Source: Actinomycetota bacterium
GTDB lineage: Bacteria; Actinomycetota; Actinomycetes; Nanopelagicales; Nanopelagicaceae
DNA: 64,000 nt
Direction of reading: 5' to 3'
Assembly (NCBI GenBank): GCA_010032875.1
Contig: RGSB01000001.1
Location: forward strand, 29,750 to 93,749
Shown here: positions 37,743 to 47,870 of the stretch, piece by piece
How the letters are laid out: the number at the start of each line of letters is the position of its first letter
Numbering within the stretch: position 1 is the first letter of the stretch
Notes under the pieces: generated by a model
The model's database searches: none
The model's input: only the letters and a program-made list of their open reading frames with translations
What the model was told of the DNA's origin: nothing
Position numbers and translations under genes: made by a program

Positions 37743-38167
37743 AGGTACTAGTAATCAATGGACCAAATCTTTCTCGTCTAGATATTAGAGATTCTTCGAT
37801 TTATGGAGATTTAAGTTATCCGCAGCTTGTTAACCTGATTGAATCAGCGGCATCTTCACACGGCTTCACCGCTGACGTTCGTCAAAGTGACGATGAATCA
37901 CAAATTATTTCGTGGCTGCATGAGGCAGCAGATAATGCGTACCCAGTGATTATTAATCCTGCCGCCTTCACACATTATTCATATGCGATTCGAGATGCCG
38001 CAGAGCTTGTTAAGTCACCTTTGATTGAAGTGCATCTTTCAAACCCGTTAGCTCGCGAGGAATTTCGGCACACTTCAGTAATTTCTGGAGTTGCCAACGG
38101 AACAATTGGTGGCTTTGGACCAAATTCCTACGCATTGGCAATGAGCGCGCTAAAGGCTCTTATTTAA
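37739..38167 (+). CDS. aroQ: 3-dehydroquinate dehydratase, type II
   Basis: A 142-residue type II dehydroquinase. NGPNLSRLDIRDSSIYG is a divergent form of the NGPNLNLLGxRxPxxYG active-site lid; it keeps the Arg and catalytic Tyr but not the Gly-Thr and Pro. NPAAFTHYSYAIRDA, EVHLSN and the Arg-containing FRHTSVIS follow as usual. It completes dehydroquinate-to-dehydroshikimate conversion for aroE. The pepQ gene that often follows is absent. Confidence 0.95.
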   Translation: MKVLVINGPNLSRLDIRDSSIYGDLSYPQLVNLIESAASSHGFTADVRQSDDESQIISWLHEAADNAYPVIINPAAFTHYSYAIRDAAELVKSPLIEVHLSNPLAREEFRHTSVISGVANGTIGGFGPNSYALAMSALKALI

Positions 38168-38186
38168 CGGGTATCCTTACACCCGT
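38167..38186 (+). terminator. Candidate hairpin after the aro operon
   Basis: ACGGGT and ACCCGT form a perfect 6-bp inverted repeat around an 8-base loop, starting at the last base of the aroQ stop codon. There is no following T-run, so intrinsic termination is uncertain. Confidence 0.35.
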
Positions 38187-38202
38187 GACTATCGGCAATC
38201 GA

Positions 38203-38208
38203 TAGCCT
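38203..38208 (+). promoter_or_regulatory. Possible -10 box TAGCCT for efp-nusB
   Basis: TAGCCT lies about 30-40 bases before the efp start in the 82-base gap after aroQ. It is the best TANNNT candidate in the gap; no clear -35 was seen. Confidence 0.4.
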
Positions 38209-38249
38209 GGTCAATATGGCCCTGATACAGGAAAAGTGTGGTTATACAA

Positions 38250-38807
38250 GTGGCAACAACTAATGATCTCAAAAATGGAATGACACTAGATATTGAAGGT
38301 CAATTGTGGAACGTTGTTGAATTCCAACATGTAAAACCAGGAAAAGGCCCAGCTTTCGTGCGAACAAAATTGAAGTCCGTTCTGACTGGAAAAGTTGTAG
38401 ATAAAACTTTTAACGCTGGGGTCAAGATTGATGTTGCTATTCTTGAAAAACGAGAGATGAACTTCCTCTACAAAGATGGCGAAGACTTTGTTTTTATGGA
38501 CAATAAAACATTTGATCAAACAAATATTCCAGCAGAAGTTGTGGGCGATGCGGTCAATTACATGCTCGAAAACACTGAAGCGATTGTTGCTGTTCATGAA
38601 GGCAATCCTTTGTATATTGAATTGCCAGCTTCGGTAGCACTTACGATTACTTACACAGAACCTGGTATCCAGGGAGATCGTTCTTCTGGAGGAACAAAAC
38701 CTGCGACGGTGGAAACTGGAATTGAAATCCAAGTACCACTTTTCATCAAACAAGACGAGAAAGTCTTAGTTGATACTCGAGATGGTTCGTATCAGGGTCG
38801 CGCCTAA
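38250..38807 (+). CDS. efp: Translation elongation factor P
   Basis: A ~185-residue, three-beta-barrel factor that relieves ribosome stalling at polyproline. The N-terminus [19 protein letters not shown] and the tip loop [10 protein letters not shown], with the modifiable-position Lys, are clear, as is the C-terminal [12 protein letters not shown] at 38250 is chosen because homologues begin MASTNDLKNG; GTG at 38238, with an AGGA just upstream, is an alternative adding four residues. nusB follows after 2 bases. Confidence 0.96.
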   Translation: MATTNDLKNGMTLDIEGQLWNVVEFQHVKPGKGPAFVRTKLKSVLTGKVVDKTFNAGVKIDVAILEKREMNFLYKDGEDFVFMDNKTFDQTNIPAEVVGDAVNYMLENTEAIVAVHEGNPLYIELPASVALTITYTEPGIQGDRSSGGTKPATVETGIEIQVPLFIKQDEKVLVDTRDGSYQGRA

Positions 38808-38809
38808 AA

Positions 38810-39232
38810 GTGTCGGCACGAAGTAAGGCCCGCAAACAATCATTAGATTTATTGTACGAATCTGATATCCGCGGTAAAGCATCTTTGGATTTATTGGCAG
38901 TGCGCGATGTCATCGATGATGGACCGGACGCACGACCTATTCGGGAATACACCAAAACGTTAATTTCAGGCGTCGATGCCCATAAGAGAAAAATTGATGA
39001 ATTGATTTCAACATATGCGCAGGGTTGGGATATGGATCGGTTACCAGCAGTTGATAGAAATGTACTTCGACTAGGAATATATGAAATTCTATGGCAGGAA
39101 GACGTGCCTGATGCGGTAGCGATTGACGAGGCTCTTGCGTTGGCAAAAGAACTCTCTACCGAGGAGTCCTCAGGCTATATCCATGGTGTGCTGGGAAGAA
39201 TTGCTTCTATCCGTGGCGATCTCAATCTCTAG
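38810..39232 (+). CDS. nusB: Transcription antitermination factor NusB
   Basis: A 140-residue all-helical RNA-binding protein for rRNA antitermination. It opens with SARSKARKQSLDLLYESDIRG and has LISGVDAHKRKIDELI, DRLPAVDRNVLRLGIYEIL and AIDEALALAKELSTEESSGYIHGVLGRI. Start is GTG. The efp-nusB pair is conserved in Actinobacteria. Its last 11 bases overlap the opposite-strand bldD homologue. Confidence 0.97.
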   Translation: MSARSKARKQSLDLLYESDIRGKASLDLLAVRDVIDDGPDARPIREYTKTLISGVDAHKRKIDELISTYAQGWDMDRLPAVDRNVLRLGIYEILWQEDVPDAVAIDEALALAKELSTEESSGYIHGVLGRIASIRGDLNL

Positions 39233-39725
39233 TCGTTATTAGTAGATTTAGCTTTCTGCATTCTTCAATTATGTTCTGATTTTTATCTCTCTGCATTATC
39301 GAGATCAGCATTAGATCGCTGGCTCTGACTGAGAGAACTTCTCCGTTCCAGTCCTTACGCAGATTAATGATGTTATCTGTGAATTTTCCAAGCACCTTTA
39401 CTATCTCTGATGAATGATTCTGTAAAGTCTCACGTAATTTGCGTAGGTCAATAATTATTTGAGCATCTAAAATTGGGAATGCCGCAATCGGAGATTCCCG
39501 AAAGAGCGCGCTGATTGGTATCTCATAAGTTTGAGCAATAATCGATAATTTCGATACTGATATCGAACGTGCGCCACGTTCGTAGGACCCAAGAACGACA
39601 TCCTTTATTTTCGATCCACTGGCTATCTCGAAATCTTTTAAGCTCCACTTGCGGTTGAGGCGTATTTCTCTCAAGGCACGACCAAGTCGCATGGCTTCAC
39701 TACGGGAGTCTGTGTAAGTAATCAT
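39222..39725 (-). CDS. bldD: BldD-like helix-turn-helix regulator
   Basis: A 167-residue protein with an N-terminal Xre-type HTH (about residues 12-75). LGRALREIRLNRKWSLKDFEIASG...VVLGSYERGARSISVSKL is the characteristic BldD domain, followed by a longer-than-helix C-terminal region. In Streptomyces BldD binds cyclic di-GMP and represses development genes; whether this homologue does so is unknown. It lies between nusB and pyrR as in Streptomyces, but on the opposite strand. The ATG at 39725 is supported by a TAGAGT box 8 bases upstream; an upstream in-frame ATG at 39809 would run through the pyr promoter and is less likely. Confidence 0.85.
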   Translation of the reverse strand: MITYTDSRSEAMRLGRALREIRLNRKWSLKDFEIASGSKIKDVVLGSYERGARSISVSKLSIIAQTYEIPISALFRESPIAAFPILDAQIIIDLRKLRETLQNHSSEIVKVLGKFTDNIINLRKDWNGEVLSVRASDLMLISIMQRDKNQNIIEECRKLNLLITTRD

Positions 39726-39733
39726 TGAGAAGC

Positions 39734-39739
39734 ACTCTA
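39734..39739 (-). promoter_or_regulatory. Leaderless -10 box TAGAGT for the bldD homologue
   Basis: On the minus strand TAGAGT is followed by eight bases and the ATG at 39725, with no Shine-Dalgarno sequence. Confidence 0.5.
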
Positions 39740-39793
39740 AATCATGAAGGAAACGCCGCTTTTTCTTTTCCACAGGTGACCGTTTTTTGATGC

Positions 39794-39799
39794 TATTCT
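39794..39799 (+). promoter_or_regulatory. Probable -10 box TATTCT of the pyr operon
   Basis: TATTCT would start transcription near 39806, giving a leader of about 45 bases that begins just before the PyrR-type hairpin at 39809. Confidence 0.5.
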
Positions 39800-39808
39800 T
39801 CGCCAGCA

Positions 39809-39843
39809 TCCTTTAACGACCCATCCTGCGAGGTGGGGAAGGA
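39809..39843 (+). promoter_or_regulatory. PyrR-binding RNA hairpin overlapping the pyrR ribosome binding site
   Basis: The loop ATCCTGCGAGGTG (39823-39835) fits the known PyrR recognition consensus UCCNGNGAGGYU apart from the last base. It is flanked by a CCCA/TGGG stem, and outside this TCCTT (39809-39813) can pair with AAGGA (39839-39843), which is the Shine-Dalgarno sequence of pyrR. PyrR bound to UMP would therefore be expected to stabilise the hairpin and block translation, as proposed for mycobacterial pyr leaders. The operon mechanism is established for the family; its use here is inferred from sequence. Confidence 0.8.
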
Positions 39844-39850
39844 GATTTAC

Positions 39851-40387
39851 ATGAGCGTTGCCCTGCCATCGGCAGATATAGCGAGAGCTTTAACTCGCAT
39901 TTCACATGAAATTCTTGAACGAAATGGTGGATCTCAGAATTTAATCTTGCTGGGAATCCCAACTCGCGGGGCACATTTAGCACATCGAATTGCCTCGATT
40001 ATTGAAAGTATTGAATCCAAAGCTGTTCCTGTTGGAACCCTAGACATCACTTTGCATCGAGATGATCTGCGATTGCGTCCGCCACGAACATTGATGGCAA
40101 CAAAAATTCCGACGGCTGGAATTGAAGGCAGAGATGTTGTTCTTATTGACGACGTTTTCTTCTCAGGAAGAACTATCCGCGCCGCTCTCGATGCTTTGGG
40201 AGAAATAGGTCGTCCACGCACAGTGCAATTAGCTGTTCTTGTAGATCGTGGACATCGTGAACTTCCGATTCGCGCAGATTATGTAGGTAAGAATTTACCT
40301 ACATCGCTCGATCAATCGGTCAAGGTTCATTTATCTGAGATTGATGGCATCGATGAAGTTATAGTTGGCAAGGTCGAAGAGTTATGA
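39851..40387 (+). CDS. pyrR: PyrR bifunctional pyr regulator / uracil phosphoribosyltransferase
   Basis: A 178-residue phosphoribosyltransferase-fold protein. The PRPP-binding motif is [34 protein letters not shown] and [11 protein letters not shown] are also typical. PyrR senses UMP and binds the pyr leader RNA. The ATG at 39851 follows AAGGAG by 6 bases; an in-frame GTG at 39833 lies inside the RNA hairpin and is rejected. It heads an eight-gene operon and overlaps pyrB by 4 bases. Confidence 0.96.
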   Translation: MSVALPSADIARALTRISHEILERNGGSQNLILLGIPTRGAHLAHRIASIIESIESKAVPVGTLDITLHRDDLRLRPPRTLMATKIPTAGIEGRDVVLIDDVFFSGRTIRAALDALGEIGRPRTVQLAVLVDRGHRELPIRADYVGKNLPTSLDQSVKVHLSEIDGIDEVIVGKVEEL

Positions 40388-41334
40388 AGCATCTTCTCTC
40401 AATCAATGATTTAAGCCAAACGCAAGCAATCTCAATTCTAGATACAGCTCTTGAATTAGCCCGCGTATCTGATGCTCCAATGAAGAAACTGCCGACGCTT
40501 CGAGGCCGAACTATTGTGAATCTTTTTGCAGAAGATTCCACGCGCACTCGTATCTCTTTTGAAGCTGCAGCGAAACGTTTATCAGCTGACGTCATCAATT
40601 TCAGCGCAAAAGGTTCAAGTGTTAGCAAGGGGGAATCCCTGAAAGACACTGCTCAAACGTTGCAAGCAATGGGTGCCGATGCGGTAATTATTCGCCATCA
40701 AGCATCAGGGGCGCCACATCGATTAGCTTCTTCAGAGTGGATGTCTGGAAGCGTGATAAACGCCGGAGATGGAACGCACGAGCATCCAAGCCAAGCCCTC
40801 CTTGATTCCTATACGTTGCGCAAGCACCTTATGCACGGAGCGAAAGATCTCAAAGGACTGCATGTTGCAATAGTTGGAGATATTTTGCACTCTCGCGTTG
40901 CAAGATCAAATGTTTTACTCCTATCAAAACTCGGTGCAGCAGTAACGGTTGTGGCTCCACCTACCTTGTTACCAGTAGGAATCGAAAAATGGGCTGTGAA
41001 GGTTTCTTATGATTTCGATGATGTGATTGCGCAGGCAGATGCAATCATGATGTTGCGTGTGCAGAGTGAACGTATGCAAGAACTCTATTTCCCAAATGCA
41101 AGAGAGTATTCACGATACTTCGGTTTGAATTCAGATCGGGTTAAGCGAATGAAAAAAGACTCCATAATTATGCATCCGGGCCCTATGAATCGTGGTTTAG
41201 AAATAACTGCAGACGTTGCTGACAGCGCACGGTCTGTCATCGTAGAACAAGTCAGTAATGGAGTTAGTGTTCGAATGGCGATTTTGTACACATTGCTAAC
41301 TGGAGAAGGCATTGAAGCGGGAGCACTAGTATGA
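40384..41334 (+). CDS. pyrB: Aspartate carbamoyltransferase, catalytic subunit
   Basis: A 316-residue ATCase catalytic chain joining carbamoyl phosphate to aspartate. The carbamoyl-phosphate site [19 protein letters not shown], the [12 protein letters not shown] motif with [13 protein letters not shown], the [13 protein letters not shown] segment and [12 protein letters not shown] are present. No pyrI regulatory chain is found, as usual in Actinobacteria. Overlaps both neighbours by 4 bases. Confidence 0.98.
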   Translation: MKHLLSINDLSQTQAISILDTALELARVSDAPMKKLPTLRGRTIVNLFAEDSTRTRISFEAAAKRLSADVINFSAKGSSVSKGESLKDTAQTLQAMGADAVIIRHQASGAPHRLASSEWMSGSVINAGDGTHEHPSQALLDSYTLRKHLMHGAKDLKGLHVAIVGDILHSRVARSNVLLLSKLGAAVTVVAPPTLLPVGIEKWAVKVSYDFDDVIAQADAIMMLRVQSERMQELYFPNAREYSRYFGLNSDRVKRMKKDSIIMHPGPMNRGLEITADVADSARSVIVEQVSNGVSVRMAILYTLLTGEGIEAGALV

Positions 41335-42632
41335 GTAAGAAATACTTCATCACCGGTGGAATTCTTGATGACGGCTCAAAGAAAGACTTACTTGTCTCCG
41401 ATGGCAAAATTATTGGTTATGAGAATCCTGTAAATAGTAGCGCTGAGATAATTAACGCCTCGGGAAAAATTATTCTTCCAGGGCTAGTTGATCTTCACAC
41501 GCATCTTCGCGAACCAGGTAAGGAAGATTCAGAAACTGTCCTTTCGGCTTCTCGTGCTGGATCTAAAGGAGGATTCACGGCGCTATCTGCTATGCCAAAT
41601 ACTTCGCCGGTAGCTGATACCGCTGGTGTAGTTGAACAAGTAATGCGCTTAGGTATAGAAGCCGGATTGTGTGATGTGTTCCCAATAGGCGCGGTGACCA
41701 AGAATTTGGATGGAAGAGAGTTATCAGAAATTGGAGCGATGGCAGATAGCGCCGCTGTGGTTCGAATTTTCAGTGATGACGGACATTGCGTTTCAAATCC
41801 TGCAGTGATGCGCCGAGCTCTTGAATACGTGAAGAAATTTGATGGTGTCATAGCTCAACATGCCCAAGATCCTGATCTTACGATCAACGCTCAAATGAAC
41901 GAAGGAATCATCTCATCGGTTTTGGGATTAAAGGGTTGGCCAGCAATCGCGGAAGAAGCAATCATTGCTCGTGATGTCTTGTTAGCAGATCATGTGCAAT
42001 CGCGATTACACGTCTGCCACGTCACAACAGCAGGTGGAGTGGAGATTATTCGATGGGCTAAAGCACGTGGAATAAATGTGACTGCCGAAGTTACGCCGCA
42101 TCATTTGTTACTAACCGATGATTTAGCGACTTCATATGACCCGGTATACAAAGTAAATCCGCCTTTGCGCACAGAAAAAGACATACATGCATTGCGTGAA
42201 GCCCTTGCTGAAGGTGTCATTGACATTGTCGCAACTGATCACGCTCCACATCCTGCGGAGAACAAGGAGTGCGAATGGCAAGAAGCCGCATTCGGGATGC
42301 TTGGTTTAGAAACAGCCCTATCAATCATTGCTTTGACCATGGTTGAAACAAATTTGCTGGATTGGAAAGGCGTTGCACAGCGGTTTTCCAGAACGCCTGC
42401 GCAGATTGGCCGATATGCGCATCAAGGCGGGGAATTTAAGGTGGGAGAAATGGCAAATCTCACGGTAATTGACCCTGCGGCTAGTTGGCGAGTCGACCGC
42501 GACTTAGTAGCCTCACGTAGTCGTAATACTCCTTTTCATGGAATGGAACTACCTGGCGTGATAACCGAAACTTTCTTCAAAGGAGTTCCAACTTTGCGCA
42601 ATGCTCAATTGATGCAGAAGGAAAATTCATGA
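41331..42632 (+). CDS. pyrC: Dihydroorotase, type I
   Basis: A 433-residue amidohydrolase that cyclises carbamoyl aspartate. Metal-binding [10 protein letters not shown] is near residue 53; later ligands lie in IAQHAQD and [11 protein letters not shown], and the catalytic Asp is in VATDHAPHP. Length and placement (pyrB-pyrC-carA) are typical of Gram-positive pyr operons. Confidence 0.97.
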   Translation: MSKKYFITGGILDDGSKKDLLVSDGKIIGYENPVNSSAEIINASGKIILPGLVDLHTHLREPGKEDSETVLSASRAGSKGGFTALSAMPNTSPVADTAGVVEQVMRLGIEAGLCDVFPIGAVTKNLDGRELSEIGAMADSAAVVRIFSDDGHCVSNPAVMRRALEYVKKFDGVIAQHAQDPDLTINAQMNEGIISSVLGLKGWPAIAEEAIIARDVLLADHVQSRLHVCHVTTAGGVEIIRWAKARGINVTAEVTPHHLLLTDDLATSYDPVYKVNPPLRTEKDIHALREALAEGVIDIVATDHAPHPAENKECEWQEAAFGMLGLETALSIIALTMVETNLLDWKGVAQRFSRTPAQIGRYAHQGGEFKVGEMANLTVIDPAASWRVDRDLVASRSRNTPFHGMELPGVITETFFKGVPTLRNAQLMQKENS

Positions 42633-43756
42633 GTAAAGCTTTCCTAGTTTTAGATGATGGACGAGTTTTTGAAGGTTCATCATGGGCTTCTGAAGGCACA
42701 ACTTTCGGTGAAGCCGTCTTTCAAACAGGAATGACTGGGTATCAGGAAACATTGACAGATCCTTCTTATCACAAGCAAGTTGTTGTGATGACGGCTCCTC
42801 ACATCGGCAATACGGGAATGAACGCCCAAGACAATGAATCAAAAAAGATATGGGTATCTGGCTTTGTTGTTCGCAATCCTTCTCCGATTACTAGCAATTG
42901 GCGCAGTGAGAATTCGCTTGAAAAAGAGTTAATAAATCAAGGAATTGTTGGCATCTCTGGCATTGATACACGTGCACTTACCAGACATTTGCGCGATCGA
43001 GGCGCGATGCGGGTGGGAATTTTCTCTGGACAGAATCTTTCTCGCGAAGAAATGGTTATTGAAGTACGAAAACAGCCACAGATGTCTGGTTCGTATTTAA
43101 GTCAGGATGTTTCAACCAAGCAGAGCTACGTTGTTCCAGCTCAAGGTGTCAAAAAATTCACTGTGGCAGCACTCGATTTGGGAATCAAAGGCGCGACGCC
43201 GAGAGCTCTGTCTGTTCGAGGAGTAGAAACACATGTCATTCCCTACAACGCATCTTTTGCCGATATAGCTGCCATAAATCCGGATGGGGTATTTCTCTCC
43301 AATGGCCCCGGAGATCCTGCCACAATGACGGAGACCATAGATCTGGTACGTGAAATTTTGTTAGCTGAAATTCCTATTTTTGGTATTTGCTTCGGACATC
43401 AAATTTTAGGCAGAGCATTAGGCTTCGAAACTTTCAAATTACAATTCGGTCATCGTGGAATTAACCAACCTGTTATTGATAAAAATACGAATAAAGTGGA
43501 AATAACAGCACACAATCACGGTTTTGCATTGAAAGCACCTACCGATGGAGTGTTTTCAACTGTTTTTGGTACCGGTGAAGTTACCCATGTTTCGCTCAAT
43601 GATGGTGTTGTGGAGGGTCTGCAACTATTGGAACGTGGTGCATTTAGTGTGCAGTACCACCCCGAAGCAGCGGCAGGTCCGCATGATGCAGATTATTTAT
43701 TCGATCGCTTCATTGATTTAATGCAGAAATATCCTAACTCCGCAAGGAAAAAATAA
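42629..43756 (+). CDS. carA: Carbamoyl-phosphate synthase small subunit
   Basis: A 375-residue glutaminase subunit. The N-terminal domain has [31 protein letters not shown]; the class I amidotransferase domain has [10 protein letters not shown], the nucleophile motif [11 protein letters not shown], and the His-Glu pair in [13 protein letters not shown]. It passes ammonia to CarB through a tunnel. ATGA overlap with pyrC and TAATG overlap with carB. Confidence 0.98.
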   Translation: MSKAFLVLDDGRVFEGSSWASEGTTFGEAVFQTGMTGYQETLTDPSYHKQVVVMTAPHIGNTGMNAQDNESKKIWVSGFVVRNPSPITSNWRSENSLEKELINQGIVGISGIDTRALTRHLRDRGAMRVGIFSGQNLSREEMVIEVRKQPQMSGSYLSQDVSTKQSYVVPAQGVKKFTVAALDLGIKGATPRALSVRGVETHVIPYNASFADIAAINPDGVFLSNGPGDPATMTETIDLVREILLAEIPIFGICFGHQILGRALGFETFKLQFGHRGINQPVIDKNTNKVEITAHNHGFALKAPTDGVFSTVFGTGEVTHVSLNDGVVEGLQLLERGAFSVQYHPEAAAGPHDADYLFDRFIDLMQKYPNSARKK

Positions 43757-46700
43757 TGGCATTAGATAATTCAATAAAGAGTGTATTAGTAATTGGTAGT
43801 GGTCCAATTGTTATTGGTCAAGCTTGCGAATTTGATTATTCTGGAACCCAGGCTTGTCGAGTTTTGCGAGCTGAGGGTATTCGTGTAATTCTCGTAAATT
43901 CAAATCCAGCAACTATTATGACCGATCCAGAATTTGCTGATGCCACTTACATAGAACCAATCACACCTGAGTTTATTGAACAGATAATTATTAAAGAAAA
44001 ACCTGATGCAGTACTAGCAACTTTAGGTGGACAAACGGCGCTCAATGCCGCTATTGGCTTATACGAACTTGGAACACTCGCAAAATACGGAGTCAAACTA
44101 ATTGGAGCTGATGTTGACGCAATAAAACGCGGAGAAAATAGAGAGTTATTCCGAGCTATTGTTGAAAAAGTTGGTGGAGAAAGCGCACGTTCAATTATTT
44201 GTCACACAATGGAAGAAGCACTCCAAGCCGTAAAAACTCTTAATTATCCCGTAGTCGTGCGACCATCTTTCACTATGGGTGGATTGGGATCAGGTATTGC
44301 ATTTTCAGAGGAAGAGTTAAAGCAAATCGCCGGTGCAGGGCTTCGACATAGCCCAACTTCAGAAGTACTTCTTGAGGAATCCATTTTGGGATGGAAAGAG
44401 TACGAATTAGAAGTTATGCGTGATAAAACGGATAACGTTGTGATCGTTTGCAGTATTGAAAACTTAGATCCCATGGGAGTCCACACGGGCGATTCGATTA
44501 CTGTGGCTCCAGCGATGACGTTAACAGATGTTGAGTACCAAAAACTTCGAGATCTTTCAATCGCAATTATTAGAGAAGTTGGTGTTGATACTGGTGGCTG
44601 CAATATTCAATTTGCAGTAAATCCCGAAAACGGTCGAATTATCGTGATTGAAATGAACCCTAGAGTCTCGCGCTCTAGCGCTTTAGCATCTAAAGCCACA
44701 GGATTTCCGATCGCGAAAATTGCTACAAAGTTAGCTATTGGCTACACCTTGGATGAAATTCGAAATGATATAACCCAAGTCACTCCGGCATCTTTTGAGC
44801 CAACACTGGATTACGTTGTTGTAAAAATGCCTCGTTTTGCCTTCGAGAAATTCGCGGATGCTGATCCGCGGCTTACAACAACTATGAAAAGTGTTGGGGA
44901 AGCCATGGCTATTGGTCGAAGCTTCCCAGAAGCCCTAATGAAGGCGCTGCGATCCCTTGAGCGAAAAGAAGCAATTTTCCAGTTTCCTTCAGATAAAAAA
45001 CAAATTGATGTTAACCAGTTACTTCAAAAAATGCGTGTTCCTACGGAATATCGTTTACAACAGGTTCAACTTGCTATGTGGGCGGGAGCGAGTCTTGATT
45101 CAATCTATGAAGCCACTAAAATTGATCACTGGTATTTACATCAAATCGCACTCATTAATGAGCGGGCTAAGCAGATTGCCCAACCGGGAGAGCTAAGTGC
45201 GGAACTCATACGAAGTGCTAAATCGCTAGGTTTTTCTGACGCGCAGATAGGTCAACTACGAGCGATTACAGAAGAAGACGTTCGAAGATTGCGTAACCAC
45301 CTTGGAATTCATCCTGTATATAAGACCGTTGATACCTGTGCCGCTGAGTTTGAAGCATTTACTCCATATCACTATTCAAGTTACGAGGAAGAGACCGAAG
45401 TTAAGCCGCGTACTAAACCAGCTGTAATTATCCTTGGAAGTGGGCCAAATCGAATTGGTCAAGGAATTGAGTTTGATTATTCATGTGTGCATGCAAGCTT
45501 TGCTTTGCAAGATAGCGATTTTGAAACAATTATGCTCAATTGCAATCCTGAAACAGTTTCAACGGATTATGACACCAGCGACCGTCTTTATTTCGAACCT
45601 TTGACTCTTGAAGACGTTTTAGAAGTAATTTACGCCGAAACTTTAGCCGGTCCTGTTCTGGGAGTTATCACTCAATTAGGTGGTCAAACTCCACTTGGTT
45701 TAGCCGCAGGATTAAAAGACGCAGGTGTGAGAATTCTCGGAACGAGCCCTGAAGCAATTAATTTGGCAGAAGAACGCGGTGCTTTTGGCGAAATCCTCAA
45801 ACAAGAAAACTTGTTGGCACCTGAGTATGGGATGGCAGCTTCGGAACAAGAAGCACTCGTTATTGCGCAGCGAATTGGTTATCCAGTATTGGTAAGACCT
45901 TCATTTGTGTTGGGAGGTCGAGGCATGGAAATTGTTTATGATGATGAATCCCTCGCCGGGTTCATCTCTCGAGCAACTGACATAACTCCAGATCACCCAG
46001 TGCTCGTGGATAAGTTTTTAGATAGTGCAATTGAGATTGATGTAGACGCTTTATTTGATGGTGAAGAACTATTTCTCGGTGGCGTAATGGAACATATCGA
46101 AGAAGCAGGAATTCACTCGGGGGACAGTGCGTGTGTCCTTCCTGCTATGTCGCTCAGTCGTGAGCAAATCGACGAAATTAAACAAGCCACAACTAAAATA
46201 GCGAAAGCTGTCGGTGTAGTGGGTTTGATAAATATTCAATTTGCTATGAGTGATTCTCATCTTTTTGTATTGGAAGCAAACCCGCGCGCATCTCGAACGG
46301 TTCCATTTGTAAGTAAGGCAACAGGAATTGCGCTTGCAAAAGCTGCGGCTCGCTTATCTGTAGGTGCATCAATTGCAGCTTTACGCGAAGAAGGATTGTT
46401 GCCAGGCAGTGGTGACGGTGTAGCAAAGGGGATTTCAGTCAAAGAAGCAGTTTTGCCGTGGAATAGATTCCGCAGAACTGATGGACGCGGAGTAGATGCA
46501 GTTCTTGGACCTGAAATGCGTTCTACTGGTGAAGTTATGGGAATCTCTAATTCATTCGGGCAAAGTTACGCAAAGTCCCAAATTAGCGCCTTCGGTGCTC
46601 TACCAAAAAATGGCACAGTTTTCGTAAGTTTGGCAGATAAAGATAAGACGCAAGGAATTCAAGCTGCTCAGAGTCTCTCGCGTATAGGGTTTCGAATTCT

Positions 46701-47019
46701 CGCAACAGCGGGAACTGCTGATGCCTTAGCTTCAAAGCAGATTCCTTGTACCAAAGTAAGAAAACATTCCGAAGGTACAGGCCCACTTGGTGAAAAAACT
46801 ATCGTTGAGTTAATCAACTCCGGTGAAATCGATTTGATTATTAATACACCCGTTGGACGAGGTACGCGTCAAGATGGATGGTTGATTCGTACCGCCGCGG
46901 TTCAAAGATCCGTTCCATGTATCACAACTACTGCAGGATTTAAGGCCGCTGTAGAAGGAATTAAATCATTGCAACGAGAAGAGCTAACCATTCGGTCTAT
47001 TCAGAGTTGGTTGGCATAA
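43756..47019 (+). CDS. carB: Carbamoyl-phosphate synthase large subunit
   Basis: At 1087 residues, complete. Two homologous ATP-grasp halves are visible: the first begins [21 protein letters not shown], the second [21 protein letters not shown] (near residue 560), each followed by an ATP-grasp core ([14 protein letters not shown] and [15 protein letters not shown]). The C-terminal allosteric MGS-like domain holds TAGTADAL and [17 protein letters not shown]. It supplies carbamoyl phosphate for pyrimidines and arginine. It is the largest gene in the window. Confidence 0.99.
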   Translation: MALDNSIKSVLVIGSGPIVIGQACEFDYSGTQACRVLRAEGIRVILVNSNPATIMTDPEFADATYIEPITPEFIEQIIIKEKPDAVLATLGGQTALNAAIGLYELGTLAKYGVKLIGADVDAIKRGENRELFRAIVEKVGGESARSIICHTMEEALQAVKTLNYPVVVRPSFTMGGLGSGIAFSEEELKQIAGAGLRHSPTSEVLLEESILGWKEYELEVMRDKTDNVVIVCSIENLDPMGVHTGDSITVAPAMTLTDVEYQKLRDLSIAIIREVGVDTGGCNIQFAVNPENGRIIVIEMNPRVSRSSALASKATGFPIAKIATKLAIGYTLDEIRNDITQVTPASFEPTLDYVVVKMPRFAFEKFADADPRLTTTMKSVGEAMAIGRSFPEALMKALRSLERKEAIFQFPSDKKQIDVNQLLQKMRVPTEYRLQQVQLAMWAGASLDSIYEATKIDHWYLHQIALINERAKQIAQPGELSAELIRSAKSLGFSDAQIGQLRAITEEDVRRLRNHLGIHPVYKTVDTCAAEFEAFTPYHYSSYEEETEVKPRTKPAVIILGSGPNRIGQGIEFDYSCVHASFALQDSDFETIMLNCNPETVSTDYDTSDRLYFEPLTLEDVLEVIYAETLAGPVLGVITQLGGQTPLGLAAGLKDAGVRILGTSPEAINLAEERGAFGEILKQENLLAPEYGMAASEQEALVIAQRIGYPVLVRPSFVLGGRGMEIVYDDESLAGFISRATDITPDHPVLVDKFLDSAIEIDVDALFDGEELFLGGVMEHIEEAGIHSGDSACVLPAMSLSREQIDEIKQATTKIAKAVGVVGLINIQFAMSDSHLFVLEANPRASRTVPFVSKATGIALAKAAARLSVGASIAALREEGLLPGSGDGVAKGISVKEAVLPWNRFRRTDGRGVDAVLGPEMRSTGEVMGISNSFGQSYAKSQISAFGALPKNGTVFVSLADKDKTQGIQAAQSLSRIGFRILATAGTADALASKQIPCTKVRKHSEGTGPLGEKTIVELINSGEIDLIINTPVGRGTRQDGWLIRTAAVQRSVPCITTTAGFKAAVEGIKSLQREELTIRSIQSWLA

Positions 47020-47021
47020 AA

Positions 47022-47870
47022 GTGGGACAAATAAATAAGTATTCAAGTCGAATAGTGGCAACAGTTGTATCCAACAAAAGAGTTGGTCAGTACCATCAAA
47101 TTCTTTTGAATGTTGGTGAAATGGTAAATAACTGCAAACCTGGCAACTTCGTTGCGATTAAAGTAGGCGGAGAGAATGCCAAAATGATTTTGCGACGGGC
47201 ATTTGCCATTTCAAGAGTTTCCATGACAGGTCCTTATGGCGGATCAATGGAGCTAATTGTTGCTCCATTTGGACAAGGAAGTAAGTGGTTATGTTCTCAA
47301 ATCGAGGGCTCGTCGATTGATTTGATTGCTCCATTAGGAACAGCTTTTGGCATTCCTACTGAACCAGTTCGTGCGTTGTTAGTAGGCGGCGGATATGGTT
47401 CAGCACCACTTTTTGGATTAGCAGAAGTCTTAAAAAATCGTGGTTGTCGCGTTGATATGTATTTAGGCGCAAGCACGGGCGGAAAAATTTATGCCCCGAT
47501 GGAAGGTAAGCGTTCGGTCAATGTCCTCCGTATTTATACAGAAGATGGTTCAATGGGAGAGCGCGGCCGCGTTACTGAACCGATACCCGGATTAATTGCA
47601 GATGGTTTGGTTGATGTAATTTACTCATGCGGTCCAATGCCAATGCTCCAGGCAATTTCTGAAATAGTCGCTGGATCAGATGTAGTTCATCAATGCGCCG
47701 TTGAAGAATCAATGGCATGCGGCGTAGGTATTTGCATGACATGCGTGCTTCCGGTTTCAGATAGCGATGGACACGTGGCGATGAAACGTTCATGTATAGA
47801 TGGACCCGTCATGGACGGCGCTCACGTTCTTTGGGATTTGGTAGGCAAAGTGCCTGAGGTGCACCCATGA
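47022..47870 (+). CDS. pyrK: Dihydroorotate dehydrogenase electron transfer subunit
   Basis: A 282-residue ferredoxin-reductase-like protein with an FAD domain (RRAFAISR, the GPYGGSMELIV region), an NAD(P) domain (LVGGGYGSAPLFGLAEVL) and a C-terminal [2Fe-2S] cluster made of four Cys in CAVEESMACGVGICMTC...RSC. It passes electrons between PyrD (FMN) and NAD, forming a class 1B enzyme. The GTG at 47022, two bases after carB, is preferred to an upstream in-frame ATG at 47007 inside carB. Confidence 0.93.
   Translation: MGQINKYSSRIVATVVSNKRVGQYHQILLNVGEMVNNCKPGNFVAIKVGGENAKMILRRAFAISRVSMTGPYGGSMELIVAPFGQGSKWLCSQIEGSSIDLIAPLGTAFGIPTEPVRALLVGGGYGSAPLFGLAEVLKNRGCRVDMYLGASTGGKIYAPMEGKRSVNVLRIYTEDGSMGERGRVTEPIPGLIADGLVDVIYSCGPMPMLQAISEIVAGSDVVHQCAVEESMACGVGICMTCVLPVSDSDGHVAMKRSCIDGPVMDGAHVLWDLVGKVPEVHP

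Noticed and set aside
39726..39809. In-frame Lys/Arg-rich N-terminal extension of the bldD homologue starting at 39809
   Set aside because: It would run through the pyr promoter region, is not like BldD N-termini, and the ATG at 39725 has a -10 box at the right spacing.
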